The translations under genes were made by a program, and so were the position numbers. From Phylloscopus collybita (Eukaryota; Chordata; Aves; Passeriformes; Phylloscopidae), in assembly GCA_027886175.1 (NCBI GenBank), contig JAJNNQ010000031.1, positions 2,766,501-2,830,500 on the forward strand: 64,000 nucleotides of DNA, in the 5' to 3' direction. The first letter of the stretch is position 1, and each line of letters opens with the position of its first letter. Shown in pieces: positions 44,865 to 55,926 of the stretch. The notes under the pieces were generated by a model, which made no database searches, was not told the origin of the DNA, and saw only the letters and a list, made by a program, of their open reading frames with translations.

Positions 44865-47800
44865 AGGACCTTGGCCTGGAAAGAGGAAGGTTTTTCCTGC
44901 AAGGCTTGGATAAGGGTTTGGCTCTTTGCAGGTTGGGGAAGATCAGTTTGTTCTGGGAGCCTCGGGGAGAGACCGACTGCCACTCCTTCAACTCCAAAAA
45001 ATATTAAATTTCAGAGATCCCTGGCTGTTGTTACTGGGATATTCTCAGTTTGAGAATTACCTGAGTTTTACCTGGCCATGAAAATTTCCCAGGATGTCAG
45101 GGTGACTCTGAAATGCTGATACCTCATGGATACAAACTGGGATGAAACTGCTGCTGGCTATAGCTGCTGCTGCTGAGATAGAGAACAGCACTGATAAATT
45201 CAATGCAGGGCTCCTACTCTTGCATTTTTATTTGGTCTTGGGATGCCTAGCTCCAGTTGGGATGTAGAGCTGCAGAAACCTTCATGGTTTGGTCATTCAC
45301 GTTCATTAATGGCTTTGAAGCAATAAACCAGAGTCGGTGGATCTGCCACAGCCATGGAAGGAGAATTATGGCTCAGATCTCCTTGGCTGAAATTCTTTGT
45401 GTTCAGCTAGCTCTGGGCTTGAAGACAAAGGTGAATATTCAGGATCATGAAAGTGAAAAGGTATCAGAGATTTTCTCCTATTTATCCTTGCCAGTTGTGC
45501 AGAAAAGGCACTCTTGGACTCAAAACTCCTCTGTGCAATGCAACGATGGATTGTCTTGTGTTGGGAGTTATTTTTCAGAAAATGTAGCTCAAAAACTGAA
45601 TGCTGAGCATCCCTTTTCTGGGACTGGTTTAGAAACATCCTTGGAGGAATCCTGTTGTTCTTTGCCTCCCTCAGAGCTCTCTCCAGTGAGCTGTGGAGGA
45701 AAAGGGCGCCCTGAGCCTCCCTAGTTAGATTTAAACAAAGATTTACTCAATGCAGACACTATGATTGGATTTTGTGGTATTCCATGCATGGGCCAAACAA
45801 GAGAAATCTTGTGTTTGAGAAACCAGTTTGTGGCAGCAGGGAGAACTGAGTCATGGAACCTCGGAGTTGCAGGAGGCAGGAAAATGGTGCACGGGAAAAT
45901 TAAGCTTAAATCAAGGCATTGTGGTGAAGATTTAATCCTTGTTTTTCAGCAGAGAAAAAAAAAAATGTGTAACTCAAACACCGAAGAGAGTGCAGTTATA
46001 AATCTGAATAATAAATCAGGCATGTGTTTAGGCAAAGACATTGCTTGTGTCCCTCTTGAAATATGGATCTGTGGTATTTCTTACTCAAGTTAGGAAATAG
46101 AACTTCAGAACAGTAAAAACAAAATCCTTTGCTTGGCTCCACAAGGTAATAACTCACCCAGTCCATCTCCATGTGATGCACACATGTTCAAGAGGGATAA
46201 ATCAAGTGACGATAAGAGTTATTAATTGTCCACATAAAAGAGCTTGGGCCTGACCTCATGCTGTTGGAAAGGATGATCAAACCAGCGTGGAGTTTGCAGA
46301 GAAGGGGGCAAGGAAAAACCCTTTTCATGTGTCTTCCCAGATGTGCTTTGCCCTTCCCTCTCCTGCCATCAGCTGTTTGTCTTTAGGCACGGTGTGGGAA
46401 AAGCAGAATTAAATGTATTCTTTATTTTGCTGCTCTGAGTTTAGTCCCTTCAAACCCTGCTAAAAGTCCATCCTACCTTTCCTCTGTGACCCACGGATCC
46501 AAGCCTCATTTATTCAATGCCCCCAAACAGCTGATTGGCTCTGGGTCCTTTTTAATTTGCTGTCTGTGTGTGAATGTTTTTTTAGGATTGAGATGTGGCA
46601 GTGAAAGGGATGCTGATCTGGACTCTGTGTTTCTTGCTCTGTATATTAAGGTAAAAAAGCATTAGGTGTGCCTTGAGGCTTCAAATCCCACAGAACTGGC
46701 TTTTCTTTCTGTTTATTGGACTGTGTCAGTGGTTTGTTGCTTCCTTTTATTTGCTGTTCAGAAAGTGAAAATACCTAAGTGAATGCAAGTATAAGTTTCA
46801 TTAATTCTGATAAGCAGCTTAATAAATAATAAAATAATGAACCCTGATTTTTTTTTCAGTGCCACCATCACTCTGAGACCTGAAATGCTGGACACTTGAG
46901 AGGCAAAACAAGCTGAGTCCTTTATTCTGAGGTTTCTGTGTGCAGTAGCCCCAAATCCTCCCTGCTCTGAAGAGCCCTTTGTGCACACAATCACGTCTTT
47001 TAGGTATTTAGATATTCAAAGTACCTTCTGTGCAGAAGCAGCAGAGATCAGGGCCTAATGGGACAAGAAGCAGAAGAAAGAGCTCATTGTCAGGAGGTAA
47101 TAACTCCTTGTCATTCTCCGTGGGAGGCTGGTGGAGGTTAAAAAAATTGGGAAAGAGTGTTGCTAAGCACTTGCCATATCATGTCTTGGTTAACCAGGAT
47201 AGCCTGGTTTTAAGATCTGCTCTCCAGTAAGTTTTAAGTAACTGTCCTGCAGCCTTTTGCTGGAAAGTGAAGCTGAATTTACATAGCCAATCTTCTGAGA
47301 TAAGTAAATACAGTGAAGTATTAAAAATACAGCCTTGTCTGACCTCCCTGAGACCCTTCTGGAATATTTTGTGTCCATATTAAGATTGCCCCAGTAGTAT
47401 CTCATATTTGTCAGGCTGTGTTGCTTTTGCTCCTTTTGCTCTCCATTGCTGAATGGAAATCATAATGTGATCCCGAACCCCCATTTTCCTGGAAATGCCC
47501 ATTTTCCTGTGAATTACCCATATGGGCAAGTGAGAGGGGACACTTTGAGGTGTGCAGGGTGGCCATTCTTCATCAGTTCATCAGTGGTAATTCATTATTT
47601 GGAATCTTCCTTCACCTCCATCCTGGCAACATGGAAATTCCCTTCCCAACATCAGAACCCCCCATCCTGCGACGAAAGCCTGGCGATTGCCCTCCAGAGC
47701 CAGGAAGGCTCTTTGACATTTGTTAGTTTGGCTGATCTGTTTGAGAAATCTTACATAAACTCCAGCAGGGGAGCTGCCAATTCCTGCACGTTGGAGGAGA

Positions 47801-48083
47801 AAGGCTTCCTTATTTGGAGAGGTTTGCTCCTACTCGGGGCCACAGCAGTGGTTTCCAAACGCCTCTGGTATTTGATGACTGTGGCATAACTTTGGAGGGC
47901 TTTGTGTGCCTCCTCTCAGCTGCTCTGAGATCCCTGGGTGGCAGTCGGGGAGAGTCCTTGTCTTTGCTGCCTTTGGAGTGGAGGGGAATGAAGGGAGGGG
48001 TGGGCTTGTTCCATCCCAAAAGCAACCTACAGAAAACCCCGAAATGAAACCACCTCCTTCGTCCTCCTTTTCACCTGGATGGT
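44865..48083. other. Unique non-coding DNA
   Basis: About 3.2 kb with no recognised transposon. Frames of 110-155 codons (45257-45724, 45761-46093, 47446-47889) have no familiar domain and no convincing splice context. Composition is near the window average. Confidence 0.45.
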
Positions 48084-48109
48084 GTTTTGTTTTGTTTTGT
48101 TTTGTTTTG
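48084..48109. repeat. (TTTTG)5 microsatellite
   Basis: Five perfect TTTTG units. Confidence 0.95.
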
Positions 48110-48335
48110 CTGAGGAATAGAAAACAGAAACACGAGAGTTTGTCTGAACTTTTGGCAGATATCAAGGGTGGCTGCTCAGCTTTTGCAAGGGTCCTCACCT
48201 TCACCATCCTCCCCTTCATAGGATGTCCATGGACAAACAGCAGCCAGGGTTGGGTCCTTGGCACAGTGTGATCCTGGTGTGGTGTGGTGCTTGTAGTCCT
48301 TTGGGACAAGGATCCCAGGGAAGGGAAGGGGCTGC

Positions 48336-48650
48336 AGCCCCAGGGAGGGAGCTGGAAGTGGGCTCAGCCTGGAGAAAAGGAGGCTCAGGAGAGACCTTCT
48401 GACTCTGCACAACTCCCTGACAGGGGGGGACAGCTGGGGGGATTTGGGCTCTGGTCCCAGGGAACAGGGACAGGAGGAGAGGGAACAGCCTCAAGCTCAG
48501 GTGGGACATCAGGAACAATTACTTCCCACAAGGATCACCTGCTCAGGGCAGTGGTGGAGCTCTCGTTTCTGGAGGGATTTCAAAGCTGTGAGGATGTGGC
48601 TTTAAAGATGATTTAAAGATCTTTTCCACGTGAGTCCATGACTCCATGGC
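48336..48650 (+). mobile_element. CR1 LINE 3' region (~315 bp)
   Basis: Forward CR1: CTGGAGAAAAGGAGGCTCAG, GACCTTCTGACTCTGCACAA, GGAGAGGGAACAGCCTCAAG, GGGCAGTGGTGGAGCTC and a diverged tail near GATCTTTTCCACGTGAGTCC. Confidence 0.91.
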
Positions 48651-48999
48651 CACCAGGGTCACTTCTTTGGCAGTGGTGTGAGGCCAATTTGGGGGATGGA
48701 GCTGAGCCTTCTTCCATGGTCACTTCCATCGGTGGATAAAGTGCAGAAATGTCTGTAATTTATCACTTTTGTGCTCTGGGGCTGTGCTGCCAATGCTGTA
48801 ATGTTGGGGCTTCAGAAAGACATTGGAAAAGAGAGGCTGACAAATCCTTTTCCCTGACCTCTCTAAAAATTCAGTCCACCCCCTGCATGATGCTTTCCTC
48901 GCTTTAGTTACTTTTTTTCCTCCTTTTATCCCACAAAGGCTTTGTTTAGGAACGTGTGTTACTTTGTGTTACCGTTTCTCTGGAATTTATTTGTTGCCA
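48651..48999. other. Unique non-coding DNA
   Basis: Nothing recognised. Confidence 0.4.
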
Positions 49000-49700
49000 T
49001 CTCCAGAGTTGGTTTTACATGTTTAATTTTATTATGTTCATGAGGCAACGTTGGCAGGAACGGCGCTATAAAAAGCATTCATTTCATGGAGTGGTACAAA
49101 CATGTTTTCAGCTGAATTGATGACACTGAATATAAAACACTTCTCATTTGCTCTTCCCCTTAAGGTTTGTTTAATGAACTAAAGTTTTTCTTATTACTTA
49201 GAGGTGCAGTTCTTTCTACCCATCCAGAAAGAATACAAAACATAATGTGCATTTATGGCTGCCATCTCTTGGAAATAACCTACTTAAGGAACGTTTCTCT
49301 GTGAATCTTGGGGTGTTATGGAAATTCCTCCACTCTCTTCTTTTTTTTCTTACTGTTTCCCCCTCAACCTTGAACTCTCTTTATGGTGAATAAAAATGAC
49401 TCTCAATGAGGAGATCTGCATTAAGAAGCCAGTTGGGAAGGCATCAGAATTTGGATGCAGATGTATGTTTACACTCAGGGAATTTGTTTGCGGTAATTTT
49501 GGGGATTGAGACCACCCTTCTTGGTCCTCATTTTGCATCGGCGCTGCCTGTGAAGAGCCATGATTTATTGAATTTACATGTGATATCTCTCCCTGGCAGT
49601 GGGGTAATATTAATTAAAGTGTTCATTACTGTTTATGATCTGATGTTGTGCAGGAGGCACTTCCTTAGGGGATTAATAAGGGCTGGGATGGAAACACCTG
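49000..49700. other. Candidate conserved non-coding elements
   Basis: About 700 bp, AT-rich and repeat-free. It includes GGCGCTATAAAAAGCATTCA near 49061 (TATA-like), ATATTAATTAAAGTGTTCAT near 49608 and CATCGGCGCTGCC near 49535 with retained CpGs. The texture resembles conserved enhancers. The TATAAAA could be a minor promoter, but no transcript is evident. Confidence 0.38.
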
Positions 49701-50419
49701 TGTTTCCAATGCTGTTTTCCATGCATCGGTGTCTAGAGGCTCAGAGTGGTCCTGTCTCCATCCAGGACTCATCTTCATGCTTAATTAATTTTCTGGTGGG
49801 GCTGTTCAGGTGTGCCAGGTCACGTGGGGAAGGGGAAGAGGGGGGGAAAAGCAGAGCCTGAAGTGAGATAATCTCTGCTGCTTTCCCATGGACGGGTGTG
49901 GACATGCAGCTAATGCCTCATCAGGGGCTTGATCTCCTGCCCACCACTTCAGCTGACCTAGAATTTAGTGTAAATATTAAAAAGAGTTAGAACAAGCTGT
50001 TGCATAAACAGCTATGCCTTAGATCCTCACTCTTGTAACTCTTCATCCTCCAGCGTAGCTCCTTTTCCCACCACTTGTTTCTTGACACAGCTTCAGTTTG
50101 GGCAAAAATCAATCATTTTTCCAAATTCCCTCACACCTGGAAGTGCAAATTAAAGTCACCAAGCTCAGAGTGCCATGGCACACCAATGATGGACACTGCA
50201 AGAGGGAGATGCCACATGCCTGACTGAGCATCTGATAGACATGGGAGACTTGGAAAAGAAAGTTTTGGAGCCAATGATTTATCAAAGCCTGTCAGAACAA
50301 TCATTTTTTCCCCCCAATTTCAGTCAATTGCTGCCTGACAATTGAAAAGCAGGGATTCAGAGAGCGCTCACCCACGCTGGTGCCTGATCCCCAGTGCTCT
50401 GCAGCCATATCCTTGGAAT
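49701..50419. other. Unique non-coding DNA
   Basis: Nothing recognised. Confidence 0.4.
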
Positions 50420-50935
50420 AAAAAGGAAAAGTACACATATGAAGCACCAACTGGAGTTTGTTAAACATGGAGCATATGTGTTATTTAGATTTGGAATGTG
50501 GCGAGGTTATGAAACTATTCTTGGGAAAGAAGACAAATAAATTCCTGGTACATCAAAATAATTTGTAACAAATAGATTCACGAAAAGCTTGCTGGAAGAT
50601 GGGGCACGAGGCTCATGACAGAGCCCTGAAATTCAGCTTCCAACTGGAGCTTCTCCATCCTGCAATGACGGAGTTCAGGCGGTTCTAGGAATGTGATTAA
50701 ACACAGGGCGTGTTAATGATTTGTATTTTAATTTGTTTCTGATGGACTTTGCAGCCTCCTGAGTACGGAATCAGACTTCCAGTTCTCACTGATGTTATTG
50801 AGTCTGAACTCGGAACTGCTCATTGATGAGTGAATTCCAGATTATTCAATATAAACTCAGAATTCCATTGAAGTGTGATGGTCTAGGCTTGCCTGTCCAT
50901 GTGATTGTCAGAACTGATGGTAGAACTCAGAATGC
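50420..50935. other. Candidate conserved non-coding element
   Basis: Repeat-free, AT-rich block with isolated CpGs and TTAATGATTTGTATTTTAAT near 50713 and ACATATGAAGC near 50434. Compositional evidence only. Confidence 0.32.
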
Positions 50936-50976
50936 AACATGAATTCATTTTTTATTGTATGAGAGAGGGACAAAAA

Positions 50977-51001
50977 AGAAAAAAAAAAAAAAAAAAAAAA
51001 A
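50977..51001 (+). repeat. Poly-A run
   Basis: About 25 A residues after GACAAAAAAGAA. Simple sequence. Confidence 0.92.
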
Positions 51002-52080
51002 GCCAAAGGCTGCCCCCAACCCAAATATTGTACAGTGCATATCAAATGAGATCTGAACATCAGTGATTACATTTTTAGTAGGATGAGTGTTCTGACTGAA
51101 ATGCAGCAATCTGTCACTTGGCCTTTCTGTGACATTCAGTGCATTGAAATTACCAGGCAAAGATTGCTTTTTGACATGCTAAATTAACTAAGTTGGAAAT
51201 TGGAGCTTTATCATGGCTGCTAATTGTTACAGGGAGAGGGAAGAGTTGTTTGCCTTTTATATTCTGAGCAGGCTATTCAGACAGCAGCTAATAAAAAAAA
51301 AAATAAAATAAAGATATTCTGCAATAGGGCCATCTCTGGAAGCAGTAGAATTGGTTAAGAGAAACCACTTTTAATCTGAGCTGTGGCAGTGCTGAACACT
51401 TTCCCTTCAATTCCAACCTAACCATAATTAAGTTTATTGTAAGGAGATGGAAGACCTGGGAACTCCATTAATAAGTGGAGAAAAAATGATTTAAAATAAT
51501 GTTTTAGGCAGTTAAAAGTTTTGCTTCAGCATGAATGAGGGTGTTTCACTCAAGTTTTTTTTTTTTTCTCTTGGTGTTTCTTCAGATATGTAAAAATCCC
51601 ACTTAACCTAATGTTAAATGATTATGCTTCATATGCTTTGCAAAATCTGCTGCAATCACAACCCTTATGTTTTGCTAAAAATTGAATAATGCTTTGTGTA
51701 ATTATGTTTTCTTTAGCATGGGCTATATTTTCTTTGCTTTCTACCGATTTTACCAAATGTAATTTTTGTTTCTGGGAGATAAATGATAAATCCATGTAAA
51801 CTGTGGCAGGTGATGGTACCAGGACCCTCTCTATAAAGTTGAGATGTTTCAGATCTGAAATTCTATATACTCAAGCATTCATTATCTGCAAATGTCAACA
51901 AATCTATTTATTTTTAGCTCCCAGACAAACAGAAGTTCTGGATAAACATGTAAAGGAATTTTCTGGAAGCTTTTAATTGGTATTTCAATGTCTACATCAG
52001 TGACCTTGTCGTGAGGGGCAAATTTCACTGATATTTATCAGTTATCTGAGAGGTCTTCAACCTTGGCTTCCTGTTCCTAA
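51002..52080. other. Unique AT-rich DNA
   Basis: About 1.1 kb. Short A and T runs near 51292 and 51558. No element or gene recognised. Confidence 0.45.
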
Positions 52081-52155
52081 GTGTGAGATATGAATTCTTG
52101 GGCCTTATGCTAAGCAAATACTTAGAGAAATACTTGGCTGGTCTGTGGGAGAGTA
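52081..52155 (-). repeat. Inverted-duplication arm: flank of CR1
   Basis: About 75 bp matching the reverse complement of 55018-55072 plus 55658-55700, about 90% similar. Here the sequence GCAAATACTTAGAGAAATAC is continuous, whereas the partner copy is split by a 585-bp LTR. It therefore shows the pre-insertion state of that target. Confidence 0.88.
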
Positions 52156-52310
52156 ATAGAATCAGAGAGTCTTAAAATCCCAGACTGGTCTGGGTTGGAG
52201 GGGACCTTAAAGCTCTTCCCAGTTCCAGCCCTGCCATGGGCAGGGACATCTCCCACTATCTCAGGCTGCTCCAAGCCCCATGCAGCCTGGCCTGGGACAG
52301 TTCCAAAGAT
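52156..52310 (-). mobile_element. CR1 LINE 3' fragment (in inverted duplication)
   Basis: Reverse-complement CR1: ATAGAATCAGAGAGTCTTAA, CCCAGACTGGTCTGGGTTGG, CTGCCATGGGCAGGGACATC and CCAAGCCCCATGCAGCCTGG. It is the inverted counterpart of the CR1 at 54901-55030, since both share the same non-CR1 3' flank. Confidence 0.93.
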
Positions 52311-52547
52311 GCAGTGAGATTAAGAAAGGATGAAATTAAGACAAGATCCCTGTCCATGAGGTCTGTTGGTCCTACTTTTAGTGCTTCTCAAGCAGAAAGA
52401 GTTACCAAAGCGCATGAGAGATTAGATGACCCTAAACATTTTGGGGTTAATACTGATTTACAGGACAAAGTGGTGAAGTTTGAGGCTGTCCTTGAATCCG
52501 GGTGTTTATGTGCATTCCCAGAGGTTTTTGGCACTCTCCAGGCCCAG
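52311..52547 (+). other. Coding-like open segment, product unknown
   Basis: An open frame continues from the CR1 edge through charged, low-hydrophobicity residues (e.g. RVTKAHERLDDPKHFGVNTD) and ends at a donor-like CAG|GTGAGC near 52547. I recognise no protein family. No polypyrimidine/AG acceptor is evident at its left edge, where the CR1 begins. It could be a chance frame, a decayed exon or a retroelement gene scrap. Confidence 0.2.
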
Positions 52548-53502
52548 GTGAGCAGCGTGGGCAGAGCAGCAATTGCAGCCGTGCACGTGGAATTGTGAAC
52601 AGAACAGTCTGTGGGCAGCCTGACACTGCCAGGCAAAGTGGGATGAATGGAAGCATCAACTGCTTCACTCCTGACAGGATGGGAGTGCATGAATTAGGGA
52701 AGTCTCTGCTCATTCATCCCACTCCTGCTCTGGGAAGGAGTTCCAGGTGCAGCTCGATCTCAGTTCATGGAATTTGGGTTTGTGAGGCGTTGCCAGCGCC
52801 GCTGCCCATCCTCCCTCTGGTAGGACCATCCTGGGAGCACGTCCTGAACTGAGGGAGTGGGATGATCAAAGGGAGGGAAAGCACAGCCTGTGATTTGTGT
52901 GCAGACCACACTGGCCTGTACAAATCTGCTCAGTCCCCTGTTTGCAACCAGGGAAATAACTTTTACCCAGATGAAACCACGGGAATTCAGCGGGGTGGTG
53001 TGAGCATCCCTTCCTAATCCATGTGGTCAGGGATGGGCAGTGTGGTGACAGCTTCCTGCAGAGCTCCTGTTGGGACTGAGAGTCGAGCAAGGGATGTAGA
53101 GCTTGATGTGATGCTGATGTATCTAATGGTTAATTTAGAAAAACGGAAAATAGAATTTTTAGGAAACCATGCGGATGTTTCTTTGTCGAGTTGTTTGTTT
53201 TTCCAAATCGTGTTTGGGGGGAAGAAAAGGAGCACAAGGCACTGAGAGCTTGATCCAACCAATGTAATCCAACGTGTGTGTGAGGAGGAAATGTGCTTGC
53301 CTGATCCAAGGAAAGTTTTACCTTCCACTCTCTCCTGGGCATGCAGTGTTGCCTTCCCAAGATGTTAAACTCATATTAACACTTAAATGTCTGTAGACCT
53401 GCAGCACGCTCCTCTGAAGGCATCCTTGGTTTCCCTGGGCTCTGGCACCAGGTATGGAGCTCCCATAACCAAATCTACTCCCTGTGGGCAGGGTGAGGGA
53501 AC
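52548..53502. other. Unique non-coding DNA
   Basis: Nothing recognised. Frames up to 104 codons overlap on both strands. Confidence 0.4.
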
Positions 53503-53658
53503 CCAGAAGTTGGAGATGCCCCTGGATCCCTGGAAGTGTCCAAGGCCGAGCTGGACAGAGCCTGGAGCAACCTGGGATAGTGGAAGGTGTCCCTGCCCGT
53601 GGGGAAGGGAACAAAATGGTCTTTAAGGTCTCTTCCAACCCAAACCATTCTAGAATTA
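53503..53658 (+). mobile_element. CR1 LINE 3' fragment
   Basis: Forward CR1: CCCCTGGATCCCTGGAAGTG, GAGCAACCTGGGATAGTGGA, GTGTCCCTGCCCGTGGGGAA and the tail TTCCAACCCAAACCATTCTAGAATT. Confidence 0.95.
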
Positions 53659-54349
53659 TTATACATCAATAAACATGTTAAACAAATGAAATACTGTTTA
53701 TTAACGAGACAGATGAACGGTGTGACACGGGTGGCACAACGCAGGGAGCGCAGAAGCGAAGAGCAGAGCGGTCGTGTCGCTTTGTCAGAGGGATTGCAGC
53801 TCTTTTAATTACAGGCTGAGTTAGTTAATGCAAGCGAAGGGAGACAATCAGACTCCTTGTCAGGAGGGTGCAGTGCCCTGTCAAGGCCTCTCCCATTTCC
53901 TGGTAATCAGTGGGTTGGGGACCGTGGTGCCTCCCGTGCTGCTCACCTCCCGTTCCGCCTGGGAACACACGGGTTTGAATCAGGGAGCAGAGGAACCAGG
54001 TGGAGGCTGTGTCTCAGAAGTTTTGTCTCGGAGCTTTTTGGATCACGGGGCCTCGTAAAAGAAGTGAGAGACTGAGGACAGCTGTGTAATCACGTTCCCA
54101 AATATTTTGGCTTGCGGTGCGAAGGCACCTTTTTAAAGCGCTCGTTATAATTAGAGTTTGTGAAACGTTTGAAGTGATACAAAGGTGCCCTGAAGGAATG
54201 TGAGGCAGGAGAAGTGTTCTTATATTTTAGTATTTCACTTGGACTCTTGATAAATTGTGAATTTAGTTATTGATCATGTTCTTTTGCAAGTTTGCTCAGT
54301 ATAACCTGTGCTAATGTCTCTGAGGGGAACCAGGGTGGAGCAGGGTTCA
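53659..54349. other. Unique DNA, CpG-retaining in part
   Basis: 53715-54150 keeps more CpGs than its surroundings (e.g. GCGAAGAGCAGAGCGGTCGT near 53756; GAAGGCACC...AAAGCGCTCG near 54121-54145). It is not dense enough for a CpG island. No gene recognised. Confidence 0.4.
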
Positions 54350-54449
54350 GTGCCTGAAGGGGCTTCATGAGACTGCAGAGGGACTTTGGACAAGGGGGAA
54401 TGAATTCAAAAGGACACAGAGCACGTTAAGTGGGATTTTGGGAGGGAAG
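54350..54449 (+). mobile_element. CR1 LINE, left part cut by an LTR
   Basis: Forward CR1-like sequence (GCCTGAAGGGGCTTCATGAG, GAGGGACTTTGGACAAGGGG, GATTTTGGGAGGGAAG) ending exactly where an LTR begins. The expected next ~120 bp of CR1 is missing; CR1 resumes at 54901 with GTTGGATGGGGCTTGGAGCA. Confidence 0.8.
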
Positions 54450-54900
54450 TGTGTGGAGGCCCAGAGGCCTGCCACAAAAATACCCCGACCTTGGAGGGGC
54501 TGATGTGGGCAAGGAGAAATGCCCCTCTAGATCAGGGTGAGAGAAGACCTTTCTTCCATGGGCCTTTGCAGGCACACTTTAATATCTTTTAGGTTCTGTT
54601 ATTCTATTGGTTTGTCAAGTTGATGTCACCCTTGTTCAGCCCCCGTTCACCTTTTATTTATTCTCCCTAGAATGTTCTTCCTTCCCTTGATCCCCACTGG
54701 CCTGGCTTTGCAGCATTACTCCACCCCTGTCACCCTGTTGGTTCTCCTGGCCCTTCACCACTGCTCTGCACCACTTTCCCTTACCCCTGTTGGACCCTGA
54801 CCCTCAGATCTGCCCCTTTTGCCCTGTATTTAACTCTGTGCCCTCAGCCCAATCCTGTTCTCGTCCCTGGACCCTTCGAGACACTACCTTGCTCAGTAAA
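54450..54900 (+). mobile_element. Truncated retroviral LTR (~450 bp)
   Basis: Starts TGTGGAGGCCCAGAGGCCTG, whose first 25 bases form a near-perfect hairpin (TGTGG-AGGCC, loop CAGA, GGCCT-g-CCACA). A C-rich U3-like body follows, then TATTTAA at 54827-54833 and AGTAAA at 54895-54900, where it stops against CR1. The downstream R/U5 end and any target duplication are absent, so a deletion has removed the LTR end together with part of the host CR1. Confidence 0.75.
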
Positions 54901-55030
54901 GTTGGATGGGGCTTGGAGCAACCTGGGATAGTGGGAAGTGTCCCTGCCTGTGGCAGGGCTGGAACTGGGATGAGCTTTAAGGCCCCCTCCAACCCAAACC
55001 AGTCTGGGATTTTAAGGCTCTCTGATTCTA
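54901..55030 (+). mobile_element. CR1 LINE, right part (in inverted duplication)
   Basis: Forward CR1: GGATGGGGCTTGGAGCAACC, GTGTCCCTGCCTGTGGCAGG, CCTCCAACCCAAACCAGTCT and the tail CTCTGATTCTATT. It is the inverted partner of 52156-52310. Confidence 0.93.
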
Positions 55031-55072
55031 TTACTCTCCCACACTGACCAGCCAAGTATTTCCCTAAGTATT
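55018..55072 (+). repeat. Inverted-duplication arm, left of LTR
   Basis: Reverse complement of about 52100-52165. It runs through GACCAGCCAAGTATTTCCCT to AAGTATT, where the LTR begins. The arm resumes at 55658. Confidence 0.88.
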
Positions 55073-55657
55073 TGTAGGAATAGGGTAAAAAGCTGGCCTG
55101 TAGTTTCTTCTAAGTGCAGCTAACAAGTAATCTGTAAGTTCCCATGTGAAGCTGTTTTGAGAATGAGAAGTTCCTTTAACATAACAATATGTTCTGAGGG
55201 TGAAAAATAAATGCACCTGTAATAACAAGTGGGTTTGTTCTCATGGGTTTGTCCCATGAGAATTGGTAAAGAAAATATTTGAACAATCCAAGAATAGATA
55301 GATTTGATAGAGAAGTAAAATGTCTTTTGCTAACCGACAGAACAATTAACAAGAAAGCCATTGGAAGTTGCCCTTGAGGTTTGTAAAAACTGTATAAAAG
55401 ACAGCATGTGGCCATAATAAAGAAGCCTTCTGAAAGAGTGATAAAGTATTGGAATGGCCTGCCCGGGGAGGTGATTGAGTCACCATCCCTTGGTGTGTTT
55501 AAAAAAAGCCTGGATGTGGCACTGGGTACCATGGTCTAGTTGAGGTGTTGGAGCCTGGGTTGGACTTCATGATCTTGAAGGTCTCTTCCAACCTAAAATT
55601 CTGTGATTCTGTGATTTAACTTATGGTGTCACTCTTTGTGTCGTGACCATCCCAACA
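55073..55657 (+). mobile_element. Solo LTR with a CR1 inserted inside (585 bp)
   Basis: Begins TGTAGGAATAGGG and ends CATCCCAACA, flanked by the 6-bp direct repeat AGTATT (55067-55072 and 55658-55663). TATAAAA at 55393-55399 and AATAAA at 55416-55421 mark the promoter and polyadenylation signal. The inverted-duplicate copy at 52 kb has this target uninterrupted, confirming the insertion. The R/U5 part is split by a CR1 tail at 55432-55616. No retroviral genes adjoin it. Confidence 0.9.
55432..55616 (+). mobile_element. CR1 LINE 3' end nested in LTR
   Basis: Forward CR1: AAAGTATTGGAATGGCCTGC, GATTGAGTCACCATCCCTTG, GATGTGGCACTGGG and the perfect tail CCTAAAATTCTGTGATTCTGTGATT. LTR sequence lies on both sides, so this CR1 is younger than the LTR. 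Confidence 0.95.
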
Positions 55658-55700
55658 AGTATTTGCTCAGCATAAGGCCCAGGAATTCACCTCTCACACC
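55658..55700 (+). repeat. Inverted-duplication arm, right of LTR
   Basis: AGTATTTGCTCAGCATAAGG through CCTCTCACACC, the reverse complement of 52081-52122. Similarity to the 52-kb copy stops near 55700. Confidence 0.85.
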
Positions 55701-55847
55701 TATAAAGACAGTTCTTGGGTATCACACGAGGAGCTGTTCCTTTGGCTGGTTTGTTGGTTGTTTTTAGCAGTCTGCTCCCGGCCCCCAGGGCACAGGCCAC
55801 TCTCAAGGCTGCAACAGAAGTGTTCCCTGGGAGGGAGGTGCGCCCCT

Positions 55848-55926
55848 GGATCCCTGGAAGTGTCCAAGACCAGGCTGGATGGGGCTTGGAGCAACCTGGG
55901 ATAGTGGAAGGTGTCAGGGGTGGAAC
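55848..55926 (+). mobile_element. CR1 LINE, left part cut by an LTR
   Basis: Forward CR1: CCCCTGGATCCCTGGAAGTG, GGGCTTGGAGCAACCTGGGA and AAGGTGTCAGGGGTGGAAC, broken at the point where CR1 would continue TGGATGATCC. That continuation is found at 56494. Confidence 0.93.
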
